From positions 8,588,424-8,652,423 of the forward strand of contig NC_081334.1 of assembly GCF_022539665.2 (NCBI RefSeq): DNA of 64,000 bases, in the 5' to 3' direction. The stretch is from Daphnia carinata. Its lineage: Eukaryota; Arthropoda; Branchiopoda; Diplostraca; Daphniidae. The number at the start of each line of letters is the position of its first letter. The first letter of the stretch is position 1. A program made the translations under genes and the position numbers. Below, in pieces: positions 9,241 through 18,673 of the stretch. Under the pieces are notes generated by a model. That model did not search any database. It saw nothing but the letters and a program-made list of their open reading frames with translations, and had not been told where the DNA came from.

Positions 9241-10230
9241 CCACTCAAAAAGGGTCATACAATCAGCAGAAATTCACGTCTTCGGCGATGCGTCTGAGGC
9301 GGCGTATGGAGCCGTTGCTTACGCAAGGCTCCAAACAAAAAGCAATGAAACCAGCATTCACTTTCTAGCCAGTAAAACGAAAGTGGCACCTCTCCCAAAG
9401 AAAAAAGTAACCCTACCACGACTGGAGTTATTAGGCTCGCTTTTAGCCGCACGGCTAGGAGAAAAACTGAAAAATTTTCTCCCCATAGAGTCATGGCGAA
9501 CCATATTCTGGGCGGACTCTTTGGTAGCACTTGAGTGGATCAGAGGAGATCCTAGCAGATGGAAACCATTTGTTAGGAACCAAGTGGAAGCTATCAGGAA
9601 GCTGTCTGGAGTAAGTTGGTGGCGGCACTGCCCGGGCATACACAATCCTGCGGATCTTGCCTCGCGGGGAGCGCCAGCGTCAGCGCTGGTACACTCGGAG
9701 CTATGGTGGAATGGTCCACCATGGCTAAAGGAAGAAACAGAATGGCCGGATTCAACACCCGATGCAGGAGAGACGAGCATCCACGAGAAGATCGAAGCGG
9801 AAGCCAAAGGAAAAACCGTCATCATGTCGGTGGCTACCGTGGATCCAGCTACCCCAATGGAATGGCAGCTGGAACGAATTCCATCATGGAATCGACTACT
9901 TCGACGCACCGCCTGGATGCTTAGGTTCATCTCCAAGAATCGCCCCATCAACAGATCGCAAATACAAACTCCAATCAAGATAGGAGACGAAAAGGAAATA
10001 CTGGTAGACCATCTGACAGTAGAGGAACTGACGAAGGCGGAGCTACTTATCTACAGGCAGCTCCAAAAAGAAGCATTTCCAAAGACGTTCCAAGACCTAC
10101 AAGAGGGAAGGCAACTACACCACAAGGAGAAAATTGCCAAACTCCGACCCGTGTGGGATGAAAGAGACAAGCTGATCAGAGTAACCGGAAGGGTCGAATT
10201 GGCACTAAGAGACAGGGACATTGAACCTGC
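9241..10230 (+). pseudogene. BEL A RNase H and connection region
   Basis: In the same open frame as the RT C-terminus (8639-10525). RNase H motifs are visible: HVFGDASEAAYGAVAYA (first Asp), PRLELLGSLLAARL (Glu), FWADSLVALEWI (second Asp) and CPGIHNPADLASRG (last Asp), i.e. the usual set of the BEL RNase H that removes the RNA strand of the hybrid. The following connection to integrase has a long, mostly charged linker. No stop is seen in this part, unlike its neighbours. Confidence 0.85.
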
Positions 10231-11764
10231 CATACTGCTGCCCACTCACCACCCAGTTGTCAACTTGCTCATCGCAGACAGGCACGTCTCACTTAAACAC
10301 GCCGGAGTGAAAACTACCCTCTCCGATTTAAGGGAACGTTTTTGGATCATCAAAGGACGTCAGCAGACTAAGTCAGTTTGGCATGCCTGCGTCAAGTGCC
10401 AACGGCTAACTTCACCACCATTCACAGAAGTAGCTGCACCTCTACCGTTGAACCGCTTGAAACAAGCGAAAGCCTTCGAAATCGCGGGTGTGGATTTCGC
10501 AGGGCAAAAACCCAATATCACGTAAGAAACGCAAGCAAGCGGAACTTACGACCTCCGTGGATCCCCCACAAACGGATGATCCAAGTATGGAGACTCCAGC
10601 AGAGCCTCCAGCCATGGAACAAACGGAGGAAAAAGAAAACCTCCAACAGGACGACTCAGGCAAGAAGAAAAAGGGTACAATCAAGCACCCAAAAGTTATG
10701 CCTGCCTATTCACCTGTGCGGTGACTAGGGCCGTCCACCTGGAGTTGACTAAAACCATGTCAGCACGTGACTTTCTCCTAGCCTTCAGAAGATTTTCGGC
10801 TAGGAGAGGCAACGTGTCTGTCATGTATTCGGACAACGCACAAACATTTAGGTGCGTTTCCAAACACTTAAAGGTCTTGAGATCCGATCCAGCGATCCAT
10901 GACCTCTTAGCCATGCGAAAAACCAAGTGGATCTTCTCCGCCAGCCTAGCCCCATGGTGGGGAGGCTTTTGGGAACGCATGGTTAGGACAATGAAAGACC
11001 TACTACGGCGTTCCAACGGCCGTGCGTGTCTAGAATACGACGAGTTGGAAGTCAGTTTGATCGAGACAGAAAGCGTAGTGAACGCAAGGCCACTCACCTA
11101 TGTGGCCGAGGGGAGCGATGATCCACTTCCCATCACTCCAAATCAATTTCTGAACAACAGACGATCTAATTGCACTCCCCCGGAGCCAGCAATTAACCTA
11201 CTGACTCCCGACCCAACCAACGCACGACTCATCGAAATGGACCGTCTACGCAGAGACTACGTCAAGGACACCTGCGAGCGATTCGTGAATGACTACTTGC
11301 TACAAGTAGACAATTTCCACTGCAAGGGAGGGCCTGGACGCAAGATCCGAGTAGGTGAGGTTGTCATCATCCACGATGACAACACAAAACGACTTATGTG
11401 GACCGTCGGCGTAGTAAAGGAGCTGATTTCCAGTCGAGACGGGCTGATTCGATCGGTAACGGTCAAGACCCCTAACGGGAACTTGATTAACCGGGCGATT
11501 CAGTCCCTACACCCCCTGGAATTACGCGAGGACCAGCCCGACGACGTTGAAGTACTACCCGCGCCGGAGATGGAGCCGGAAGAAGACACAACTCCAGCCG
11601 TGTCAGCCGCCAGCCCAGTCGAAGAGAGCGAGCCGTGGAGCACGGGCTCTGGTGGGGAGTGTGTTGGGAATATATTAGATTCCCAACAGCAGACGACGCG
11701 GTCTGGACGCCGCACGAGGCTGCCCAGCCGTTTTAACGCATTTGAATTGGGTGGTCCTCGATAG
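10231..11764 (+). pseudogene. BEL A integrase with an insert in the catalytic core
   Basis: The zinc-binding domain is present with the two His in HVSLKHAG and the two Cys in CVKC (10279-10400). The catalytic core has the first Asp in GVDFAG (about 10490), the second in MYSDNAQTF (about 10830) and the Glu in WWGGFWERMVRTMK (about 10955). Between the first Asp strand and the next (AVTRAVHLEL, 10721) lies about 190 bp encoding a Lys/Glu/Pro-rich, low-complexity stretch (10510-10700), which BEL integrases usually lack. A stop at 10523-10525 marks a frame change in the same place. The C-terminal DUF-like domain runs to the TAG at 11762-11764. Neighbouring 3' LTR begins 11 bp later. Confidence 0.85.
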
Positions 11765-11775
11765 AGGGCCACCAT

Positions 11776-11970
11776 TGTACATTTTCTTGTATGTAAGCCC
11801 CGCCCTAGGCCTATTGGCCGTCTCGCAAGAGAGGGCAAGGGGCATTCAGTCGCGAAATACATCTCCTACAGTTAACAACGAGTATCACCAGTGCCTCCCG
11901 TGTGTTTCAATTCTTCAACTTCAATTTGTTAAAGGTAAAAGTCAGAACACGGGCTGACTTATTCCCTTCA
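11776..11970 (+). repeat. 3' LTR of BEL A (195 bp)
   Basis: It starts TGTACATTTTC after the pol stop and ends CCCTTCA, with TG..CA termini. It aligns along its length to 33096-33290 in BEL B (GCCTAT.GCCGTCTCG..GAGAGGGCAAGGGGCA). The last 23 bp match the 5' LTR remnant at 2705-2727. An LTR of about 195 bp is short for BEL elements. Confidence 0.8.
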
Positions 11971-12345
11971 CAGAGGTTGATAACACTGATGTTGCCTTGG
12001 TGGCTCGTGCAAGTTTGGCAATTCAGGACCTCTTCTTCTTATTTTTCCTTTTTAATTTCTTCTTCATTTCATCTAACTTTGATTTGGTTTTTGTCTTCTT
12101 ATCAAATAAATCCAGCTTTTTCCTGAAAATCAATGGAGTAAACTGGCTGTTTTACTTAAATGTATAGGTTAACACATACCTGTGAAGTGTGAGAGTTTAG
12201 CTGTTGGACGTTCTTCCATTTCTTCAGGATTGTAAGCACGGTTCCTGGTTCCAATTTTTTGGAAAGAACTATTGTGGTCAACACCAGCCTTATTACTATC
12301 GAGATCTTGAATTGTAGAAACACTTTGAGTTGGAATATAGGTCAA
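11971..12345 (-). pseudogene. SURF6-like fragment, upstream exons
   Basis: The minus strand continues the gene interrupted by BEL A. An exon reads TRNRAYNPEEMEERPTAKLS and ends at a GT donor at about 12181. A 55-60 bp intron follows, then KLDLFDKKTKTKSKLDEMKK and a Lys/Arg run up to 11971. The basic helical composition and the position before the AEG-containing C-terminal exons fit the middle of SURF6, but this part of the family is poorly conserved. A TGA interrupts the frame after the KKKRS segment. Identification depends mostly on the downstream half at 2280-2704. Confidence 0.4.
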
Positions 12346-12359
12346 TGAGCTAGAAATGA

Positions 12360-12790
12360 AAACGTCTTCCGAAGAGAGTTGCTATTTAAGAGCGCCGACG
12401 TCAACGCGCCCTCGCTTTTTATCAGGCTCTTCATTTTTTGGGTCCAATTCCTACAAATCTTGTTTAGACGACACTTTCAAGTTTTCCGTTTTTCCATTTA
12501 CAAAACGTGCCTCTAATATCATAATCTTTAAACTTCATTATTATTTACCTTGGTCTCTCAACATTATCATGGATCACTCCATAAATCACACTATACGAAC
12601 CTAGCTTATTGTTATTTTCTTTAGAGAACATTTTCAAGCCAAATCTAGCTTCAGGACGCCTCCACTTGAGGGCAGTATAAGCAGATGTAAACCATGAGCA
12701 ATAACATATGGCAATCCGTTTTACATGAAAAAAAAAATGGCGGAAAAAAAAATCGCACTTTTTTCTCTTTTTTCTACCCGTAGCCATCTA
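12360..12790 (-). other. Possible first exons of the captured minus-strand gene
   Basis: An 80-codon minus-strand frame (12545-12787, starting MATGRKKRKKC) ends exactly at a good donor (AAG|GTAAATAAT). A further acidic, Lys/Arg-rich stretch lies at 12360-12540. They could be 5' exons or promoter-proximal sequence of the SURF6-like gene, but I recognise no domain and stops are present between them. Confidence 0.3.
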
Positions 12791-12905
12791 TCAGTCGGTT
12801 TCGTTAGTACAGGCATGTAAGCAATTTCAGTTAACTTTATCCCATTAGCAGTTAATTGAGTAGCGTGGCATGAGAACAACGCGTGGCTGGAGGAACAATT
12901 GAAAA

Positions 12906-13510
12906 ATGGATAAGATAATAAAACAAAAAAATGGTAAGTATAAACATTATTATATTGGTTTTCAATTATTAATTATTGTTTATTAGATCAAATTATGAAG
13001 CTGCAGGCCCAGTTATTGGAACAACACAAAATATTAGATAACAACAAAGCTAAGGATGGTAGGCCTAATACGTAATGATTCTATTTATTTGCTTTTATTC
13101 ATTCGTGTTTTGTAGCTCAAATTTTTGAGTCTACAAGCTCAGCTAGGCGAAAAGAACAAATTGGAACAAAACCGTTTCCAAACAGTAAAGGAGGTTTTTC
13201 AAAACTCATCCCTAACTCAACGTGAGGATGAGTTGGCATTAGGTGAACACAGTCAGGTGCCTAAACTTTTCAAATAAGAATTCCAAATAAGTATAGAATT
13301 TTAACAAACAATTATTTATTGTTTAGTTATTCAGTCCACCACCTGACAGTGTGTTAAATTTAAATTCTGTTAGTGCTGCACTTAAAGAATTGTTAGTAAT
13401 AAGTCCATGCAGCGAAGGAACTGAAGAATTGTGGGACTGTATTTGGGCGGAAAATAGGTGTGGTATGGAAACACAGAAATGGCATGAGTTAAACATGAAA
13501 CATGGATTAG
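12906..13510 (+). CDS. Spliced coiled-coil gene inside the transposon, unrecognised
   Basis: Four exons with canonical GT-AG borders: 12906-12933, 12987-13058, 13116-13256 and 13327 to about 13510, with introns of 53-70 bp. The ATG at 12906 opens MDKIIKQKN. Exons 2 and 3 encode similar heptad-like segments (KLQAQLLEQHK and SLQAQLGEKNK), so one may duplicate the other. Exon 4 encodes LFSPPPDSVLNLNSVSAALK and a Trp/Cys-containing stretch. The phase between exons 2 and 3 does not keep the better frame of exon 3, so either a splice site is misplaced or the gene is damaged. The opposite orientation to the SURF6-like pieces suggests a second gene. Function unknown. Confidence 0.4.
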
Positions 13511-14700
13511 GTACTTTTTTGGTTTTTGTCTATCGAAAAAGTATTTTTAATGCTATTATTTTGCATTCACAGAATTTTAGCGGGGGTTCAAGTCAAGTCT
13601 GGAAGTGTTACAGGATGGAAGAGTGAGCCTGTAGTTGAAAAACACTGAGAGTGCATTACCATTAAGGTGTGAGGTAAAGTAATAGAGTAATGCAAATTGT
13701 CTAATGAGAAGTACCACCTTGTGTTAATGAATCCGTTACAACAGCAATCCTTTATAGTTCTGACAGAAGAATATGCTCGCAATCAACTCACGAATCTTGT
13801 AAGCTACGAACTATACATGCGAATTAAGAGTTTTTATGCTAATGGTGTTTTATTGTCTCATAGATCAACAATAAATTTTGATCTGAAAAGGTTTCTTGTT
13901 TGGGGCAAGGTCATGAATTAATTTTTACGTTTGGATACACTACATGGAAGTTCTACACTTAATTCATATTCCCCAAACGGTATTTAAAATTCAGAAATTG
14001 AAGTGCATATCTGGGCTCCCTTCCTTTCCGTAGCCCCGTTTCCCCTTGACTCATAATAAGCCCGTAGGGGGTCATGCCCCTACTGTACGGTATATATAAA
14101 AATAACATATACCGAGGTTTGGAGGGCTCTGTGCCGGAAAGGGGACGTGGGGGTCCGCTTAGTCCGATGTGTTCACGGAGGGCGACGTGGTTACCCACAA
14201 ATCCGAATTAAAGGTTAATCGCTCCAGTAAAAATGTTCCAAATCTTCAGCTCTTCTTCCGGCTTCTCTTAGTCAATCACCGGGTAATCTCCCTGGTGGGT
14301 CAACAAGGCAGTGTCTCCCCCTGCCTGGGTTGATGGCAACTATTGAAAGGGCTATTATGCATTTTTAAAGTTGCAAAAATAATTGTAATGTGCAGAGAAT
14401 TGTCAATAAATTTTTTTTTATAAAATTTTTTTGCAAAATTTGTCTCTTTCATTGTCTGTGTTCGCTTTGTTCACACATTACATTTATCAATTTTTTTTTA
14501 TTTAGCTTGCTCAATTCATCTTTATTGTTTTTGCCACCGTCATGGTAGAAAATTGATTTGTCATTATTAGTAGCTTTGTTAACGTAAAGTGTAAAGCTTC
14601 CTTATATCTCAATGTAGTATGTGATGTGTAATTAGGCAATCAATAGCTGCTTGAAAATGTGCTAAAGGTGAAAACAGGACACGAAGAACGAACAAATTCA
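13511..14700. other. Transposon interior without recognised gene
   Basis: Contains a weak continuation of the coiled-coil gene (13697-13920, with LMNPLQQQSFIVLTEEYARN) and a GC-richer block at about 13990-14340 with several short inverted repeats, e.g. GTATATATAAAAATAACATATAC at its centre and GGGTAATCTCCCTGGTGGGT. This block looks structured but matches no RNA family I know. The rest is AT-rich. Confidence 0.4.
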
Positions 14701-15563
14701 TTTATAGCAGTAGGTTATAATTTTAATATATTTATTGGGCTCTTTGTAATTGTTAAAAGAATTGAAAACGTATAAGGAATAAATGGTATTAGAATCAATA
14801 TTGAATTACAATAGTCTTTGTTTTGGTCCTTGCCTCAGACAATAGTTTAAGTTTGTAATATTATTCCTATAAACATTATTTATTAAATGTTCCTATAAAC
14901 ATTATTTATCAAATGTCAATAATAACAAACTAGTCTTCGTGGTAACATATCTTTGTTCCCAGCAACCACAAAAGCCCCGCGGAACTCATTCAGTTTCCGT
15001 ATCCACAACGAATCAGTGGTCTTTATCTATGGCATAAGCATCGACAAAGGGAAATAATAAGGGAAATCGACTGGTGGTTGGGAGGAATGATTAAAGAGGG
15101 TGGACAGAACAAGGCTAAGTGCAGAAAACATGTATTTCTTCTATTATATTTAAAGAAGCGATAGTTGTTCAGTAAACAAAAATTGTGAAAAATGAACCTT
15201 ATGTAACGGGATATTAGCAATAGATAAATACTAACATAATCCGAAATTAGATTGCAACCGAATTAATAATCAAAGATTAACTAGCGTACAAACGCTAACA
15301 TTGTTTGATCTCTGCAAGCCTTATAGAATATCACGGTTTCAGCAACCTTTGTACATTCCAAATTCTACAGAATAGAGGTGGGAAATACAATTTTGGAAAC
15401 AAATATAAAGTTTGTAGGAACATGGAAATTAAGCGGAGAAAAAGGCCCACTTTTGAATTAGGAAAAAAGTGGGCCTTTTTCGTATGGGCCTTTTTCGTCT
15501 GGGCCTTTTTCGCGGGCCTTTTTCGTCTGGGCCTTTTTCGTCTGGGCCTTTTTCTCCGACCTC
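14701..15563 (-). repeat. Right terminal inverted repeat of the 14.5-kb transposon
   Basis: Reverse complement of 1086-1974 with modest divergence. A short direct duplication inside it (TTCCTATAAACATTATTTAT twice, 14863-14910) is absent from the left copy. The outer end carries the mirrored GGCCC array. Confidence 0.85.
15436..15559 (-). repeat. Right subterminal GGCCC tandem repeat
   Basis: Five to six GGGCCTTTTTCGTCT units, one of them shortened (CGCGGGCC), mirror the left array. The inner hairpin pair GGCCCACTTTTGAATT / AAAAAGTGGGCC is at 15441-15477. Confidence 0.85.
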
Positions 15564-15572
15564 CCCCTCCAC
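15564..15572. repeat. Right copy of probable 9-bp target-site duplication
   Basis: CCCCTCCAC directly follows the right inverted-repeat end and matches 1077-1085. Gypsy A coding sequence resumes from here. Confidence 0.6.
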
Positions 15573-17160
15573 CCAAAACGCAAAAGAGAATAACGCCAAC
15601 AACGTCCTTACAGAAGCAGATTATCGCGTCTTAGAATCTTTCTCCCAATCAGACAACAACAAGAAATCGAAACGAATTCAAACTACCCAAGAAAGTGAAA
15701 CGACCAACTTCTCTGATGAGATACGCATTAAAATCGAAATCCTATTGAAAAAACATGAAGCCCTATTCGCAGAACAGGAATCAGATTTGGATCTAGCAAC
15801 TGATGTAAAGCATACATAGGATACAACGCCTCAATAACTCAACGATTGCGCAGGACGCCAGAAGCATTAAAACTCATTGTCAAAACAATATTTGAAGTAA
15901 TGTTTAGTAACAATATTTTTAGGGAAAGTCACAGCCCATTTGCAGCAGCAATAGTAATGGTACCCAAAACAGATGGAGAAATGCGTTTATGTATTGACTA
16001 CAGGGCATTAAACAGGATAACCATCAAAGATAAATACCCTTTAACAAGAATTGACGACACCATCGATGTATTGAGCGGATCAGTTTACTTCTCAACATTG
16101 GACTTACTGAGCAGCTACTGGCAAATCGAGATAGAAGAAAGCGACACCCACAAAACCGCCTACATCTGTGAATTTGGACAATACGAATTTAATAGAATGC
16201 CATTTGGTTGAAACAAATGCACGAAGCACTTTACAAATAGCAATGAATAACATCTTGAAATCGGTATTGTTCCAATTCGCGTTGGTTTATCTCGATGACA
16301 TCATAGTGTTCAGTAATAATATTACAGAACATGTGACAAATCTGGAAACAGTGTTCAAGCTTCTTAAAGATGCAGGACTTAAGTTAAAGAGAAAGAAATG
16401 CGAATTTTTCAAAGAGGGATTAGATTTTTTGGGATACATTGTATCGAAAAAAGGCATAACACCACGTACGAAAAAGCTAGAAGCAATTATTAAATACCCA
16501 TCTCCCAAAAACATGAAGGAATTGAGCTCATTTTTAGGCCTGGCTAGCTATTACAGGAAATTCATCTGGGCTTTTGCTGATAAAGCCCACCCACTGACAG
16601 CGCTCACGAGAAAATCAGCCGAATGGAAATGGGGAGAGGAACAATGGGACGCCTTTGACTGTATCAAGAACTGTCTCATAACTAGATCTATCCTAGGTTT
16701 CCCAGATTTCAGGCGCGAATTTATCATCTACACGGATGCTTCAGGATACGGAATAGGAGCAGTCTTGGTTCAGATACAGACTCTACCTCAATCACCGGAT
16801 TCAGCGGAGTCCGACGTAAAGGAACCCCGTGAATCAGATGGCGTAGAAGTCTTCATAGCGTATAGCTCTAAACATCTGAACGACCTCGAAGGTCTGTGGT
16901 CAATCACAGAGAAAGAAGCTTACGCAATCATCGTGTTTAGGACATATTTATACGGACGAGGATTCACCGTATTTACCAACCATGAACCTTTAGAATGGTT
17001 GATGAGCAAGACAAAACCCGTAGGAAGATAAGCTAGATGGGCACTCAAATTGCAAGAATTCGACATCGCCATTGGATACCGGCCTGGGAAGTCGCACCAA
17101 AATGCTGACACCCTAAGCCGTATTCCCGTAGTGCCACTAGCACGAGTAGAAACAAGGGAA
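15573..17160 (+). pseudogene. Gypsy A reverse transcriptase and RNase H
   Basis: The pre-RT spacer (HEALFAEQESDLDLATDVKH) leads into RT: LCIDYRALNRITIKDKYPL, FSTLDLLSSYWQIEI and FGQYEFNRMPFG, then a frame change near 16200. The catalytic YLDD box is intact at about 16291 (LVYLDDIIVFSNN). Thumb and connection follow (FLGYIVSKKGITPRTKKLEA, LGLASYYRKFIWAFADKAH). RNase H is recognisable by IIYTDASGYGIGAVLVQ, AYSSKHLN, TEKEAYAIIVF and the closing YRPGKSHQNADTLSR. It carries a stop at 15818 (TAG), another at 17029 (TAA), and the frameshift, so it is inactive. Confidence 0.9.
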
Positions 17161-17178
17161 AGGGAGAAGTAAATCTTC

Positions 17179-17470
17179 ATGGGAGAGCTTGAAAGTCTTA
17201 AAAAGAAAAGCGAAAGATTAAAGAAAAGATTAAAGATCGAAAGATTAAAGAAAAGACAGGAACACCTTGAGAGAGAAAACGAAAGTCTTCAAAAGGAAAG
17301 CGAAAGTTTCGAGAGAGAAAATGAAAGTGAAAGTAAAAGATCTTTGGAAGAAATCAGATGGATAGAACTACAGCACGCAGATAAATATTGCCAAAAATTA
17401 ATGAATAAAATACAAGCAGATAGTCAGACACAAAAAATAACAGATTCAAGAGCAAATTTAAAATCAACGA
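17179..17470 (+). other. Charged coiled-coil linker between RNase H and integrase
   Basis: An open frame of imperfect K-x-x-x-L/E heptads with internal repeats (ESLKKKSERLKKRLKIERLK, RENESLQKESESFERENES) spans the spacer. It lies in the usual position of the pol inter-domain tether, but the repetition is more extreme than usual and probably reflects slippage expansion of AGAAAGN units. Confidence 0.6.
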
Positions 17471-18255
17471 AACAGGTCTATTAACGGATAGGCAAGGAAG
17501 ATTAGTAGTACCCATACCGAAAATTAGGGAACTTTTATATGAGAATCATGAGCACATGTTAGCAGGACACTTAGGAATCGAAAAAAACAGTAGCCAGACT
17601 TCAAAAGCAATACTTCTTTCCATACATGCGAGAAATTGTAACAGAACACAAAGCAGTGTAGCAAAACGCAAAGCTGTGGGAGGAAGTAAAGCACCATTGC
17701 AGTATTCCCCCAGCCGAGAGGTTGTGGGAAAGACTTGCAATGGATATTGTGGGTCCAATTCAAGAAAGCACAAAGGGACATAGGTATATTTTAGTCCTAT
17801 CAGATTATGCCAGTCGTTTCGTTTTTACAGTACCAATGAAAGGTCAAACTGCCCAAACAATTGCTAGAGCCTTGGTTAATGAGATTTTTACCAAATATGG
17901 ATCCCCTGAAGCCTTCTTAACAGATCAAGGGACTAACTTTCTGTCAAGCCTAATCCAAGAAATTTGCAAATTATTTAAAAATGCAAATAAGAACAACTGC
18001 ATACCATCCCCAAACAGAAGGATTAGTAGAACGATTCAACAGGAACCTACGCGACATGTTAGCTTTTTATGTAGCAGACGAACCCGAAAATTGGGACAAA
18101 TATCTTTCATTCGCCACTTTCGCTTATAACACAGCAAGCAATCAACACTGCAACACTGCCCATTCTTCCTATTCTTTGGGAGACAACCAGTACTTCCCAA
18201 TGACATCAAAATCGACCGGCGGTGCGAAACATACGAAGACACCAGTGTAATGTAC
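17470..18255 (+). pseudogene. Gypsy A integrase
   Basis: The zinc-binding segment has HEHMLAGHLGIEK (His pair), but its Cys pair is not visible. The catalytic core begins with LAMDIVGPIQESTKGHRYIL (first Asp) and LVLSDYASRFVFTVP, then FLTDQGTNFLSSLIQEICKL (second Asp) and, after a frameshift near 17980, YHPQTEGLVERFNRNLRDML (Glu). The order and spacing are those of a gypsy integrase. The C-terminal domain is short and broken. The region 18250-18650 holds a diverged C-terminal tail (LPLERVYFEQQKKN) and no separate gene. Confidence 0.85.
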
Positions 18256-18644
18256 TCACATCAATGGAAGGCGCAGCAACTGGCGACCGATCACCTATTC
18301 AGGGCACAAACAAAACAAAAATGATGGTATGACGAAGGAACAAAAACAATCAAGTACAACATTGGCGATTTGGTGTAATTGAAAGCCATTCAAATTAAAA
18401 ATAACCAAAAGTTCGTAGACATCACCTACGAGATCCAAAACGCCAACACTTCAGTAACAACCAAAGACAGTTTACCTCTGGAACGCGTATACTTCGAGCA
18501 ACAGAAGAAGAATCTCATATCATCGTCGCACCAGATGTTTCCTTTCCCATGCCAAATAAACCTGAATACACTAGTATGACAACATCAACGATATAACTTA
18601 CGGGGTAACGGTTCAACGGTAACGCCACGGAGTATCGAGATTCT

Positions 18645-18673
18645 AAAAAGCGTTCAAATTTTCGTTCTCACAG
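18645..18673 (+). promoter_or_regulatory. Probable splice acceptor for Gypsy A env
   Basis: A pyrimidine-rich stretch ending TTTTCGTTCTCACAG sits one base before the ATG of the envelope-like frame at 18674. Insect errantiviruses express env from a spliced mRNA, and this site is where such an acceptor would lie. Confidence 0.45.

Larger units (their letters stand above)
2705..11970 (+). mobile_element. BEL A: Pao/BEL LTR retrotransposon with extra ORF0 and leader array
   Basis: Order: remnant of the 5' LTR (2705-2727), primer-binding site (2728-2740), long T-rich leader, ORF0 (3507-4499), repeat array with CTCF-like sites (4683-5182), gag (5623-6905), zinc knuckles and A17 protease, RT, RNase H, integrase (to 11764) and 3' LTR (11776-11970). 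The 23 bp at the end of the 3' LTR (11948-11970) are identical to 2705-2727, which fixes the 5' LTR end; the rest of the 5' LTR is deleted. It lies in the SURF6-like pseudogene, whose halves abut both ends. It is degenerate, with at least three breaks in gag-pol. Confidence 0.9.
1086..15563. mobile_element. 14.48-kb long-TIR DNA transposon carrying gene fragments, with a nested BEL element
   Basis: The ends are inverted repeats of about 889 bp (1086-1974) and 863 bp (14701-15563). They align almost throughout, including the mirrored GGCCC-repeat block and the block containing the words CAGTTTCCGTATTC-like and TTGTTCTGTCCACCC. Both outermost ends read GA..CGGAGAAAAAGGCCC going inward, and a 9-bp duplication flanks them. 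Excluding the nested BEL (2705-11970), the element is about 5.2 kb. No transposase of a known superfamily was recognised inside, so it is probably non-autonomous. Long TIRs, a 9-bp duplication and carried gene pieces recall Pack-MULEs; this assignment is an inference. Confidence 0.75.

Noticed and set aside
9358-9978. 206-codon minus-strand ORF opposite BEL RNase H
   Set aside because: Antisense of a conserved coding frame; no independent similarity.
11742-12604. Plus-strand ORFs after BEL pol
   Set aside because: They lie in the LTR and opposite the SURF6-like exons and show no domain.
14020-14345. Known snRNA (U1-U6) or 5S rRNA in the GC-rich block
   Set aside because: I found no match to the conserved segments of these RNAs as I know them.
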